Shown in pieces: positions 1 through 7,746 of a stretch of DNA of 36,165 nucleotides. The notes beneath the pieces are model-generated. The model had not been told where the DNA came from and searched no databases. It saw only the letters and a program-made list of their open reading frames with translations. Both the position numbers and the translations under genes were made by a program. Source of the stretch: Comamonadaceae bacterium (GTDB lineage Bacteria > Pseudomonadota > Gammaproteobacteria > Burkholderiales > Burkholderiaceae_C). Every line of letters starts with the position of its first letter. Within the stretch, counting starts at the first letter, position 1. The stretch is from assembly GCA_947448325.1 (NCBI GenBank), contig CANFMK010000006.1, positions 1-36,165 of the forward strand, read 5' to 3'.

Positions 1-1159
1 GGGCGCCGCCCCGGGTGGCCAGGCGCAAGGCGTCGCGCGGGGTCATGTCGGCGGGACCTTGGTCGCAGCCAAACACGGTCCGTCCGTCTTGAATGCGCGG
101 GGGCTCCATGGCGCGGCCCACGCGCGCCAGCAGCATGGCTTGGCGCGCCTCATTCAAAAGGTGCGCGGCGTCGTTGCTGGCGCTGCCGTCCACGCCCAGG
201 CCGATCGGCACGCCGGCATCCAACATTTTGCGCAGCGGCAAGATGCCGCTGGCCAGGCGCATATTGCTGCAGGGGCAGTGGGCAATGCCGGTGCGGGTTT
301 TGGCAAACAGGTAGGTGCCCTCGTCGTCGAGTTTCACGCCATGGGCATGCCACACGTCCTCGCCGACCCAACCCAGGTCCTGCGCGTATTGCGCGGGGGT
401 GCAGTTGAATTTTTCTTGGGTGTAGGCGATGTCGTGGTCGTTCTCGGCCAAATGGGTGTGCAGGCGAACCTTGTAGGCGCGCGCCAGTTTGGCGGCTTCG
501 CGCATCAGGTCCTGGCTCACGCTGAAGGGTGAACAGGGGGCCACGGCCACGTGCGTCATCGCGCCGAAACTGGCGTCGTGCCAGGTCTCGATCAGGCGCT
601 GGGTTTCTTTCAAGATCGCAGGTTCTTTTTCGACCACGCTGTCGGGCGGCAGACCGCCTTGCGACTGGCCCACGCTCATGCTGCCGCGTGTGGCGGTAAA
701 GCGCATGCCGATGCTGTGCGCCGCTTCAATGCTGTCGTCCAGCCGCACACCGTTGGGGTAGATGTACAAGTGGTCGGAGCTGGTGGTGCAACCGCTCAGC
801 AGCAGCTCGGCCATGGCTACTTGGCCTGAGACGCGCACCATCTCGGGCGTGAGCCCGACCCAGATCGGGTACAGACCTTGGAGCCAACTGAACAGCTCGG
901 CGTTTTGCACGGCCGGAATCGCCCGGGTGAGCGATTGGTACATGTGGTGGTGGGTGTTGATCAGGCCCGGAACCACCACGTGGTGGCGCGCGTCGATGAC
1001 TTCATCGACCTGAGTGAGCAAGGCCTCGGTGTTTTCACTGGCCGCGATGATCCGTTCGATGCGTCCATCGCGGATCAAGAGCGAGGCGTCTTTCAGTTCG
1101 GTTTGGGCATCGTCTTGCGTGGCGATGCAGCGGGCGCGGTGGATCAGCAGTGAGGTCAT
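1..1159 (-). CDS. 8-oxoguanine deaminase (amidohydrolase), 3' end beyond window
   Basis: This gene is absent from the supplied ORF track because its stop lies outside the window. I read it by reverse-translating from the ATG at 1159; the frame stays open for 386 codons to base 1. The N-terminus has the beta-sandwich seen in amidohydrolases, then the metal-binding HxH in NTHHHMYQSL (about residue 70), a second metal histidine in LHTHLAEN (about 240), and the late GLGVDGSASND metal aspartate segment (about 340). This set matches the 8-oxoguanine deaminase / hydroxyatrazine hydrolase (AtzB-like) branch of subtype III amidohydrolases. Family members deaminate 8-oxoguanine to uric acid in the cytoplasm, and many are mislabelled as atrazine enzymes. 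The nearby guanine and adenine deaminases support a purine role. There is no good Shine-Dalgarno before the start. It is divergent from ttuC. The family call is firm; the exact substrate is an inference. Confidence 0.85.
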   Translation of the reverse strand, partial: MTSLLIHRARCIATQDDAQTELKDASLLIRDGRIERIIAASENTEALLTQVDEVIDARHHVVVPGLINTHHHMYQSLTRAIPAVQNAELFSWLQGLYPIWVGLTPEMVRVSGQVAMAELLLSGCTTSSDHLYIYPNGVRLDDSIEAAHSIGMRFTATRGSMSVGQSQGGLPPDSVVEKEPAILKETQRLIETWHDASFGAMTHVAVAPCSPFSVSQDLMREAAKLARAYKVRLHTHLAENDHDIAYTQEKFNCTPAQYAQDLGWVGEDVWHAHGVKLDDEGTYLFAKTRTGIAHCPCSNMRLASGILPLRKMLDAGVPIGLGVDGSASNDAAHLLNEARQAMLLARVGRAMEPPRIQDGRTVFGCDQGPADMTPRDALRLATRGGA

Positions 1160-1221
1160 GTCGGAGGTGTGCTTTACTGTCGCCACTTTAACTCGCCGGG
1201 CTTGTGCAGCAGATCGAATCG

Positions 1222-1240
1222 CTTAGAGTCGGCTCTATTT
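1222..1240. promoter_or_regulatory. Short dyad TAGAG-N4-CTCTA before ttuC, possible operator
   Basis: A perfect 5+5 inverted repeat (1224-1237) is followed by a TTTT run. It lies 16 bases before the ttuC ATG, in the 94-bp gap between ttuC and the divergent deaminase. Its position would suit a repressor or LysR/GntR-type operator, but the arms are short and chance is possible. Confidence 0.25.
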
Positions 1241-1253
1241 TGAAAAGAACCCT

Positions 1254-2318
1254 ATGAAAACCTACAAGATTGCCTGCATCCCTGGCGACGGCATTGGCAA
1301 AGAAGTCATCCCTGCCGGTCAAGAAGTTTTGCAAGCCTTGGCGCAGGCCTCAAGCACATTTGCTTTTGAGTTTGAAAACTTTGGTTGGGGCGGCGACTGG
1401 TACCGACAGCATGGCGAGATGATGCCGCAGGACGGCCTGGACGCGCTGCGCCACAAGGACGCGATCCTTTTCGGTTCAGCGGGTGACCCGCACATTCCCG
1501 ATCACATCACCCTGTGGGGCTTGCGCCTGAAAATTTGCCAAGGCTTTGACCAGTACGCCAACGTGCGCCCCACGCGCATCTTGCCCGGCATCGATGCGCC
1601 TTTGAAGCGTTGCGCACCGAAAGACCTGGATTGGGTCATCGTGCGCGAGAACTCCGAGGGCGAATACGCGGGCGTCGGTGGCCGCGTGCACCAAGGCCAC
1701 CCGATCGAGGCGGCCACCGATGTGTCCATCATGACGCGCGCCGGTGTCGAGCGCATCATGCGTTACGCCTTCAAGTTGGCGCAGTCGCGCCCCCGCAAGT
1801 TACTGACCGTGGTGACCAAGAGCAATGCGCAGCGCCACGCCATGGTGATGTGGGACGAAATCGCGCTGCAAATCTCCAAAGAGTTCCCCGATGTGAAGTG
1901 GGACAAAGAGTTGGTGGACGCGGCCACCGCCCGCATGGTGAACCGTCCAGCGACGCTGGACACCATCGTCGCCACCAATTTGCATGCCGACATTTTGAGT
2001 GACCTGGCGGCTGCTTTGGCAGGTAGCTTGGGCATTGCACCCACCGGCAACATCGACCCTGAGCGCCGCTACCCCAGCATGTTCGAGCCGATCCACGGTT
2101 CGGCGTTCGACATCATGGGCAAGGGCCTGGCCAATCCGGTGGGCACCTTTTGGAGCTGCGTGATGTTGTTGGAGCATTTGGGCGAACACGCTGCCGCGCA
2201 GCGCTTGATGCAAGCGGTGGAAGCCGTGACCGCCAACCCGGCATTGCACACCGGTGACTTGGGTGGCACCGCCCGGACCGTGGATGTGACCCGGGCGGTG
2301 TGCCTGGCCTTGGCGTGA
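1254..2318 (+). CDS. ttuC: Tartrate dehydrogenase/decarboxylase or D-malate dehydrogenase (isocitrate/isopropylmalate dehydrogenase family)
   Basis: The protein has 354 residues, typical for TtuC/DmlA. It carries the family nucleotide-binding start IPGDGIGKEV, the substrate-binding arginine region FDQYANVRPTR (about 100-110), the RENSEGEY segment (about 130), the catalytic lysine in TKSNAQ (about 190) and the metal-binding aspartates in DILSDLAAALAG (about 245). It ends with the NAD-site stretch FEPIHGSAFDI. Family members use NAD and Mn/Mg to oxidise and often decarboxylate tartrate, meso-tartrate or D-malate in the cytosol. Next come a Bug-type binding protein and a TtuD-type glycerate kinase, which matches the known tartrate route through hydroxypyruvate/glycerate. 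Tartrate and D-malate cannot be separated from sequence alone. A weak AAAAGAA precedes the ATG. Confidence 0.85.
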   Translation: MKTYKIACIPGDGIGKEVIPAGQEVLQALAQASSTFAFEFENFGWGGDWYRQHGEMMPQDGLDALRHKDAILFGSAGDPHIPDHITLWGLRLKICQGFDQYANVRPTRILPGIDAPLKRCAPKDLDWVIVRENSEGEYAGVGGRVHQGHPIEAATDVSIMTRAGVERIMRYAFKLAQSRPRKLLTVVTKSNAQRHAMVMWDEIALQISKEFPDVKWDKELVDAATARMVNRPATLDTIVATNLHADILSDLAAALAGSLGIAPTGNIDPERRYPSMFEPIHGSAFDIMGKGLANPVGTFWSCVMLLEHLGEHAAAQRLMQAVEAVTANPALHTGDLGGTARTVDVTRAVCLALA

Positions 2319-2347
2319 TTTTGGTCATGGGTGTTTGCAGTTCAACA

Positions 2348-3352
2348 ATGAAAGCTTGGAAGATGCGTTTCTCATTTGTCTCTTTTGCTGTGGCGGCCAG
2401 TGCGGCGGTGTGCCTGTGTGCATCGGCGCAAGACTACCCAGCAGCCAACAAAACCATCACTTTTGTGCTGCCGTATGCAGCAGGTGGGCCGACCGACAAG
2501 GCCGCGCGCGATTTGGCGCAGTCCATGAGCAAGGTGATGGGCGGGCACAGCATCGTGATTGACAACGCCGCTGGGGCCTCCGGCTCCATTGGCGCCAACA
2601 AAGTCGCCAAGGCCAACGCAGACGGTTACACCCTGTTGTTCACGCACATTGCGCAAGCCACCTTGCCCAGCTTCTTTCGCAACTTGCCCTACAACGTGGA
2701 AAAGGACTTTGAGTACCTGGGCCTGGTCAGCGAAAACCCGATGAACCTGATTGGCCGCCCCAACCTGCCCGCCAACACCATGGCCGAGTTGATCAGCTGG
2801 GCGCAGAGCAACAAAGGCAAGATCAACATCTCCAACGCTGGTCCGGGCTCGGCATCGCACCTGTGTGGCATGTTGTTCCAATCGACTTTGAAGGTGGACA
2901 TGACTTCTGTGCCCTACAAAGGCACAGCCCCGGCCATGACCGACCTGATTGGCGGTCAGGTGGATTTGATGTGTGACCAAACCACCACCACCATCCCGCA
3001 GATTGAGGGCAAAAAAGTCAAGTCATTTGCAGTGACCACGCCCACGCGCTTGAGTTCGCCCGCGCTCAAAGACATGCCCACCATGCAAGAGGCGGGGTTG
3101 AAGGATTTCACCGTGACGATCTGGCAAGGCCTGTACGCCCCCAAGGGTACGCCCGCACCGGTGCTGAAAAAGCTCAACGACGCCCTCAAATTGGCCGTCA
3201 AAGACCCTGAGTTCATCCGCAAACAGGATGCAGGCGGTGCTTCTGTGATCAACGACGCCCGCAACGATCCAGCAGGACACAAAGCTTTTGTCCTGTCCGA
3301 GGTGACCAAGTGGGCCCCCATCATCAAGTCGGCAGGGGTTTACGCCGACTGA
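2348..3352 (+). CDS. Bug-family (TctC-like) periplasmic solute-binding protein
   Basis: The track start at 2300 would put the N-terminus inside ttuC. I prefer the ATG at 2348 (MKAWK) or 2363 (MRFSF), giving about 334 residues with a Sec signal peptide ending near CASAQ. The mature part has the Bug fold marks: TFVLPYAAGGPTDKAAR near the start, PYKGTAPAMTDLIGG in the middle (about 195-210), and the LKKLNDALKLAVKDPEF helix near the C-terminus. Bug proteins bind carboxylates and similar anions, feeding tripartite tricarboxylate transporters or acting as sensors. No TctA/TctB genes are present. It lies between ttuC and ttuD with a 29-bp gap to ttuC, so tartrate, malate or a related hydroxyacid is the likely ligand (inference). 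Start choice is uncertain; neither ATG has a well-spaced Shine-Dalgarno. Confidence 0.85.
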   Translation: MKAWKMRFSFVSFAVAASAAVCLCASAQDYPAANKTITFVLPYAAGGPTDKAARDLAQSMSKVMGGHSIVIDNAAGASGSIGANKVAKANADGYTLLFTHIAQATLPSFFRNLPYNVEKDFEYLGLVSENPMNLIGRPNLPANTMAELISWAQSNKGKINISNAGPGSASHLCGMLFQSTLKVDMTSVPYKGTAPAMTDLIGGQVDLMCDQTTTTIPQIEGKKVKSFAVTTPTRLSSPALKDMPTMQEAGLKDFTVTIWQGLYAPKGTPAPVLKKLNDALKLAVKDPEFIRKQDAGGASVINDARNDPAGHKAFVLSEVTKWAPIIKSAGVYAD

Positions 3353-3433
3353 ACCCACGCGCGATGGGGGCGGGATTGAGCGCAAATGGCTTTATCCTTT
3401 GAGGCTGTTTCTTTTGTCAAAGACCCTTAACCC

Positions 3434-4732
3434 ATGACCGATCCCCAAACCACGCTGCGCCAGCTGTTCGATGTGGCGGTGCAGCGCGCTTTGCCGCTGC
3501 ACAACACGGCCGCCCATCTGCCCAGCCCTCCAAAGGGCCGCACCCTGGTACTGGGCGCAGGCAAAGCCGGGGGCGCGATGGCGCAAGCAGTGGAAGCTTT
3601 GTGGCCCCAGGATGCGCCGTTGTCGGGCCTGGTGGTGACGCGCTATGGCCACACGCCGCCGCGTCCGGCAGGCTTGCCCGAGCGCATCGAGGTGGTCGAA
3701 GCCTCGCACCCGGTGCCCGATGCAGCGGGCTTGCAAGCCGCCGAGCGCATCTTGGCGCTGACACAAGGCCTGACGGCCGACGACCTGGTGCTGTGCCTGA
3801 TTTCGGGCGGCGGCTCGGCCTTGCTGACCCTGCCAGCACAGGGTCTGAGCTTGCAAGACAAGCAAGACATCAACCGGCAGCTGCTGGCCTGCGGGGCCAA
3901 CATCGCTGAAATGAACTGTGTGCGCAAGCACCTTTCGCGCATCAAAGGCGGGCGCTTGGCAGCGGCCTGTGCGCCGGCCCGCGTGGTCACCCTCACCATC
4001 AGCGATGTGCCGGGCGATGACCCGTCCATCATCGCCAGCGGCCCGACCGTGGCCGATGCCAGCACCTGCGCCGATGCGCTGGCGATCTTGCAGCGCTATG
4101 CCATCGCAGTGCCGCCGCACGTGGTGCAGGCCTTGCAAGCGGGCGATTGGGAAACCCCCAAACCAGGCTCATCGGTTTTTCAAGGTCATTCGCTGCACAT
4201 GATCGCCACGCCGCAACAATCCCTGGAGGCCGCTGCCCACGCCGCCCGGGCCATGGGCTTGAACGCCTACATCTTGAGCGACGAGATCGAGGGCGAGTCG
4301 CGTGAAGTGGGCAAAGTGCACGCGGCGCTGGCGCGCGCTGTTGCCAAAGGGCAGGGCGCGTTCCAAAAACCCTGCGTCATATTGAGTGGTGGTGAGACCA
4401 CCGTCACCCTCAAACCGCGTGCCGAAGGCGCAGCCAAAGGTCGGGGCGGGCGTGCGGGTGAGTTTTGTCTGGGGCTGGCGCAGGCGCTGCAAGGCCAGGT
4501 CGGGGTCTGGGCCCTGGCGGCCGACACCGATGGCATCGACGGCGTGGAAGACAACGCGGGCGCGCAGGTCACACCCGACACCTTGCAACGCGCACAGGCG
4601 CTGGGTTTGAAGGTGGACGACCCTTTGCAACGCAACGATGCATATACTTTTTTCCACGCCTTGGGCGATCTGGTGGTGACCGGCCCGACCCACACCAATG
4701 TGAACGATTTCAGGGCCATTTTGATCATGTGA
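3434..4732 (+). CDS. ttuD: Glycerate 2-kinase / hydroxypyruvate reductase-type protein (MOFRL family)
   Basis: The protein has 432 residues, the usual size. The N-terminal DUF4147 domain shows GAGKAGGAMAQAVE (about 37-50), the glycine-rich LCLISGGGSALLTLP (about 117-131), and NCVRKHLSRIKGGRLA (about 158-173). The ISDVPGDDPSIIASGPT stretch follows at about 190. The C-terminal MOFRL domain contains LSGGETTVTL and GRGGRAGEFCLGLAQA, and ends with ADTDGIDGVEDNAG. This family was first named hydroxypyruvate reductase in tartrate loci, but characterised members are ATP-dependent glycerate 2-kinases making 2-phosphoglycerate. It would complete tartrate use begun by ttuC. A TATCCT -10-like element sits at 3393-3398, so a separate promoter is possible, although the gene is only 81 bp after the Bug gene. 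Confidence 0.88.
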   Translation: MTDPQTTLRQLFDVAVQRALPLHNTAAHLPSPPKGRTLVLGAGKAGGAMAQAVEALWPQDAPLSGLVVTRYGHTPPRPAGLPERIEVVEASHPVPDAAGLQAAERILALTQGLTADDLVLCLISGGGSALLTLPAQGLSLQDKQDINRQLLACGANIAEMNCVRKHLSRIKGGRLAAACAPARVVTLTISDVPGDDPSIIASGPTVADASTCADALAILQRYAIAVPPHVVQALQAGDWETPKPGSSVFQGHSLHMIATPQQSLEAAAHAARAMGLNAYILSDEIEGESREVGKVHAALARAVAKGQGAFQKPCVILSGGETTVTLKPRAEGAAKGRGGRAGEFCLGLAQALQGQVGVWALAADTDGIDGVEDNAGAQVTPDTLQRAQALGLKVDDPLQRNDAYTFFHALGDLVVTGPTHTNVNDFRAILIM

Positions 4733-4751
4733 ATTTTGCAGGAGACTTGCC

Positions 4752-5879
4752 ATGCCGATCAGCCGCAGAACCTTGTTTGCTGCCGCCAGCGTTGCGGCTG
4801 TCGATGCCGCCTGGGGCCAAGGCGCCCATGTGCACCATCACCCAGAGTTGCCCGTGTTGGCGCCATCGGCCGAGCCCTATGCAAGGTTGCAAGGCGGTCA
4901 GCCCCATCATTTGACTGCCGATCAAACCGCCCAGCGCTCGGTCGACAGCCCTGCGCCCAAAGGCCTTTCGGGCCGGTGGGTGCCCAAAGCGGCCTTGCCC
5001 ATCCCGCGCAGCGAGATGGCCTGGGCCACGGAACATGCCGGCCGTTTGCACGTGATCGGCGGCTATGGCGAAGGCCGGGTCGACCGCGGTTACCACCATG
5101 TGTACAACCCCGCCACCGACACCTGGCACCAAGCAGCGGCCTTGCCGCGCGGCGCTAACCATGTGGCCGTGGTGACTTTGAATGGCCGCATTTATGCCTT
5201 TGGTGGCTTCATTGAACAAAACCGCAACCCCGATGCCAACGCCTATGTTTACGACGTGAGCCGCAACCAATGGGATGCGGTCGCGCCCATGCCTCGCCCT
5301 CGTGGTGCTGCTGCTGCTGTGGCACTCCATGGCAAAGTGCACCTGTTGGGCGGCGCCTCCGCACCCACCGAAGAGCGCGCTAGCGTGGGTTGGCACGAGG
5401 TGTACGACCCGCAAAGCGACAGCTGGAGCCGTCGCAAAGCCCTGCCCGGTGCGCGGGACCATGTGGGTTGTGTGACTTACCAAAACCGCATCCATGTGGT
5501 GGGCGGGCGCTTCAATACCTTTGAGTACAACTCGGCTTTGCACCACGTGTACTTGCCTGAGCGCGACACCTGGGAGCTGCGCGCGCCCATGCCCACGGCC
5601 CGTTCGGGTCACGGCATGGTGATTTACCGTGACCGCTTTTTTGCAATGGGGGGCGAGGGCGGCATCATCAACAAACCAGGCCAGCAAACCGTGTTTGGCC
5701 AGATGGAGAGTTACGACCCCGGTCAAGACACTTGGCAGTCCCATGCGGCCATGCCCACACCGCGCCATGCTGTCGGTGCGGTGGCGATCGGGGACTGGAT
5801 TTATGTGGCCGGCGGCGGTGCGGTCCTGGGTGGCGGTGTGCAGTCGGCGGTGCATGAGGCTTTTACCCTTCAGCTGTGA
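4752..5879 (+). CDS. Tat-exported kelch-repeat beta-propeller protein, function unknown
   Basis: The protein has 375 residues and begins with a twin-arginine signal, SRRTLFAAASVAA, ending near WGQGA, so it is predicted to be folded before export to the periplasm. After a histidine-rich linker (HVHHHPELP) come six kelch units, each with a central glycine pair (VIGGYGEG, YAFGGF, HLLGGA, HVVGGR, FAMGGEG, YVAGGG) and most ending in a D-x-W motif such as TDTW, SDSW and QDTW. Six blades would form one closed propeller. It follows ttuD by 19 bp with AGGAGA as ribosome site, so it is probably in the same transcript. No catalytic domain is joined to the propeller. Tat export may imply a bound cofactor or early folding. 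Kelch proteins of this type include mutarotase-like and adhesion proteins, so I give no specific function. Confidence 0.8.
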   Translation: MPISRRTLFAAASVAAVDAAWGQGAHVHHHPELPVLAPSAEPYARLQGGQPHHLTADQTAQRSVDSPAPKGLSGRWVPKAALPIPRSEMAWATEHAGRLHVIGGYGEGRVDRGYHHVYNPATDTWHQAAALPRGANHVAVVTLNGRIYAFGGFIEQNRNPDANAYVYDVSRNQWDAVAPMPRPRGAAAAVALHGKVHLLGGASAPTEERASVGWHEVYDPQSDSWSRRKALPGARDHVGCVTYQNRIHVVGGRFNTFEYNSALHHVYLPERDTWELRAPMPTARSGHGMVIYRDRFFAMGGEGGIINKPGQQTVFGQMESYDPGQDTWQSHAAMPTPRHAVGAVAIGDWIYVAGGGAVLGGGVQSAVHEAFTLQL

Positions 5880-5900
5880 GGCGCGCATTCAGCACAGGTT

Positions 5901-5914
5901 TTGACGTGAATCAA
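5901..5914. promoter_or_regulatory. FNR/DNR-type box TTGAC-N4-ATCAA
   Basis: The sequence TTGACGTGAATCAA matches the TTGAT-N4-ATCAA consensus with one change. Its centre (5907.5) is 41.5 bp before the ATG of the following Crp/Fnr gene. That is the class II activator distance if transcription starts at the ATG itself. The regulator's own recognition helix has the E-x-x-S-R pattern that reads this half-site, so autoregulation is plausible. Confidence 0.65.
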
Positions 5915-5948
5915 TGCCCCCTGGCCCAAGCTCTGGCACATTCGCCCC

Positions 5949-6575
5949 ATGACGCTTGCTCCTTACACCGACGTGGCCACTTGTGCGACCCATACCGCAC
6001 CGGGAACGGTGCTGATCCGACGCGGTCAACCCGCTACCCATGCTTTGCACGTCCTGAGTGGCCGAGTCACTCTGGGCGTGGTCGAACAAGGGCATATGCG
6101 GCATCAATTGAGCGTGTTGGAAGGTCCTTGCTGGTTGGAGACACCGGCCAGTTTGATGAACCTGCCGCATGTGGTGGATGCGATTTGTGAGACCGAAGCG
6201 CAACTGGAGTGGGTGCCTTCGCCCGAGTTTCGCGGCAGCGCCCAAGCCGTGAATGAACCGACCAAATCTCTGTTGTTTGACTTGGCCCGTTCGCAACGCC
6301 AACAAACCGAAGTGGCGGTCAGCCGGCTGGCCAAGGATGCGGATGCACGCTGCGCCGAATGGCTGCTGCGGCACGCTGAACCCCTGGACAGCGTGGGCGC
6401 TTTGGTGGTCACGCTGCGCGAACGCAAACGCCTGATTGCGGCGCAACTGGGCATCGCCCCCGAGACTTTTTCACGCGTGCTGCGGCATTTGCGGGAGTTG
6501 AATTTGATCAGTGGCGGTGGACGGGTGCTCTCGCTGCTTAACCCCCAGGCCTTGCGCGACCTCGCGGGTGCCTGA
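5949..6575 (+). CDS. Crp/Fnr-family transcriptional regulator
   Basis: The protein has 208 residues. Residues about 15-105 form a cyclic-nucleotide-binding-like beta roll (GTVLIRRGQPATHALHVLSG), followed by a dimerisation helix and a C-terminal winged helix (about 150-205). The recognition helix reads APETFSRVLRHLRE; E-T-x-S-R has the same spacing as in FNR, where E, S and R contact the TTGAT half-site. The N-terminal four-cysteine cluster of true FNR is missing, and the few cysteines (about 12, 57, 70) are scattered. It is therefore more like DNR/NnrR or another redox/NO-responsive branch than an Fe-S oxygen sensor. An FNR-type box lies upstream. No clear Shine-Dalgarno precedes the ATG (ATTCGCCCC), consistent with a leaderless message. 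Its regulon cannot be read here; the adjacent thioredoxin is one candidate. Confidence 0.82.
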   Translation: MTLAPYTDVATCATHTAPGTVLIRRGQPATHALHVLSGRVTLGVVEQGHMRHQLSVLEGPCWLETPASLMNLPHVVDAICETEAQLEWVPSPEFRGSAQAVNEPTKSLLFDLARSQRQQTEVAVSRLAKDADARCAEWLLRHAEPLDSVGALVVTLRERKRLIAAQLGIAPETFSRVLRHLRELNLISGGGRVLSLLNPQALRDLAGA

Positions 6576-6643
6576 GTCACGCTGGGCTGTATGGGCAGGG
6601 GCCGATCAAGGCCGTTGAATGTGCCAGGGGCGTTGCGAAAGCG

Positions 6644-6650
6644 TTATCCT
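6644..6650 (+). promoter_or_regulatory. -10-like TTATCCT just before the thioredoxin ATG
   Basis: TATCCT lies 7 bases before the ATG at 6658, with GTGCCA 18 bp further upstream as a possible -35. No Shine-Dalgarno is visible, so the transcript may be leaderless or nearly so. Confidence 0.3.
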
Positions 6651-6657
6651 CCCAGCC

Positions 6658-6984
6658 ATGCCCTCTTCAAGCTCCTATCTCAGTGAAATCGAAGCCCCTT
6701 TGCGGGCCGAGGTAGATGCTTTACCCGGTTGGAACTTGCTGGAATTTGGCACCGGTTGGTGTGGACACTGCCGCGCTGCCCAGCCGGTGGTGGCTGAGAT
6801 CTTGACGCTGTACCCGCTTTGGCGGCATCTTAAAGTTGAAGACGGCAGTGGCCGAGCGCTGGGTCGCTCTTTTGGCGTCAGGCTCTGGCCTACCTTGGTG
6901 TTAATGCACAACGGCCAAGAGTTGGCGCGTTGGGTGCGGCCTGAGACTGCCGAGCAGATCGTGCTGGACATGTCCTCACCTTGA
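6658..6984 (+). CDS. Thioredoxin-family protein
   Basis: The track start at 6619 is too far upstream. The ATG at 6658 gives 108 residues, the length of a classical thioredoxin. The active site is WCGHC within FGTGWCGHCRAAQP (about 34-47), so the two cysteines are present with Gly-His between them. The cis-proline is in LWPTLVLM (about 77-84), followed by the usual GQELARWVRPE strand. No signal peptide or membrane segment is seen, so it should be a cytosolic dithiol-disulphide exchange protein. The -GH- dipeptide is shared with some thioredoxin-like and PDI-like proteins and differs from the usual -GP-. It lies 82 bp after the Crp/Fnr gene on the same strand and could be co-regulated with it. 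Confidence 0.85.
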   Translation: MPSSSSYLSEIEAPLRAEVDALPGWNLLEFGTGWCGHCRAAQPVVAEILTLYPLWRHLKVEDGSGRALGRSFGVRLWPTLVLMHNGQELARWVRPETAEQIVLDMSSP

Positions 6985-7057
6985 GTTGCTCAGTTGTGGC
7001 GCATGACGATGGCGCTCACCGACTCGGCATCAAGAATGATGCTGATGAGGGCTTGAT

Positions 7058-7465
7058 TCAGCGCTTGTTCTGGACGTGGTGAGCAAAGCGGTTCAGGATG
7101 GCTTGCCAGCCTTCGCGTTGTTGTTCTTCGGGGTGCTCGGTTTCGGCGTCGAATGTGACTTGCACCGTGACACCATCGGCAACGGGTTGGAACACGACCT
7201 GCGCGGTGCGATCACCGAAACTGTATTCCAGGCGTTCGTGTAGCACGATTTGGGTGTAAGTGCCTGCAAAGTCAAAGCCGAAGCTGCCGTCTTTGGCTTC
7301 CATGCGCGAAGAAAACGTGCCGCCTTCGCGCAGCTCCACCGAGGCTTGGGTGGTGTGCCAGTCGTCGGAAGCGGCGTTCCATTGCAAGATGTCTTCGGGT
7401 CGGGTGTAGGCGTTCCAGACGGCGTCGAGGGGGGCTTTGACGGTGGTTTCAACAGTGATTTTCAT
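7058..7465 (-). CDS. AHSA1/SRPBCC-domain protein
   Basis: The protein has 135 residues, all one START-like (SRPBCC) fold. It opens with ITVETTVKAPLDAVWNAYT and continues with the DILQWNAASDDWHTT loop, the GGTFSSRMEAKDG hairpin, and the closing helix EEQQREGWQAILNRFAHHV. This matches the Aha1 C-terminal-like group (activator of Hsp90 ATPase homologue 1), whose bacterial members mostly bind unknown hydrophobic ligands. Its ATG overlaps the stop of the preceding small gene as ATGA (7462-7465), so it is translationally coupled to the guaD operon. No substrate can be inferred beyond that link. Confidence 0.85.
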   Translation of the reverse strand: MKITVETTVKAPLDAVWNAYTRPEDILQWNAASDDWHTTQASVELREGGTFSSRMEAKDGSFGFDFAGTYTQIVLHERLEYSFGDRTAQVVFQPVADGVTVQVTFDAETEHPEEQQREGWQAILNRFAHHVQNKR

Positions 7466-7746
7466 GGGTCAAGTACGATGGAGTGGGGTGCGAACAGGTT
7501 GGAATTTACTACACCTGGCACAGCTTGCGCTTTCTCGAACCACCACGCCAAGGCCGTTTCATAACCTTCCCATACACAGCCGTTGCAGCCGCGCCCACAG
7601 CACGTCGTGGGCTCAGGCGGTGGCGCACGAAAGCCATGGCCTGCGATGCGCAGTGCGTTCTGCATGCCGGCGATGCGGTCGCGCACCGCTTGGCGCGTAT
7701 CCGAGGCGGGGTCCAAGCCGGGCTCCAAGTCCAATGGGGTGTTCAT
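7462..7746 (-). CDS. Oxidoreductase-like small cysteine-motif protein (OXLD1-like domain)
   Basis: The protein has 94 residues. After about 40 poorly conserved residues comes PPPEPTTCCGRGCNGCVWEG (about 41-60), with four cysteines in a CC-x3-C-x2-C arrangement followed by V-W-x2-Y. This is the signature of the oxidoreductase-like N-terminal domain family, also seen in mitochondrial OXLD1. The cysteines may hold a metal or take part in redox chemistry; no activity is established. It overlaps guaD upstream and the SRPBCC gene downstream by ATGA tetranucleotides, a tight three-gene operon. A link to guanine breakdown is suggested only by this arrangement. Confidence 0.75.
   Translation of the reverse strand: MNTPLDLEPGLDPASDTRQAVRDRIAGMQNALRIAGHGFRAPPPEPTTCCGRGCNGCVWEGYETALAWWFEKAQAVPGVVNSNLFAPHSIVLDP

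Noticed and set aside
4725-5888. 387-aa minus-strand ORF opposite the kelch gene
   Set aside because: It is a mirror of a high-GC gene: the composition is Arg/His/Ala/Gly rich and no domain is visible, while the plus strand encodes a clear kelch protein.
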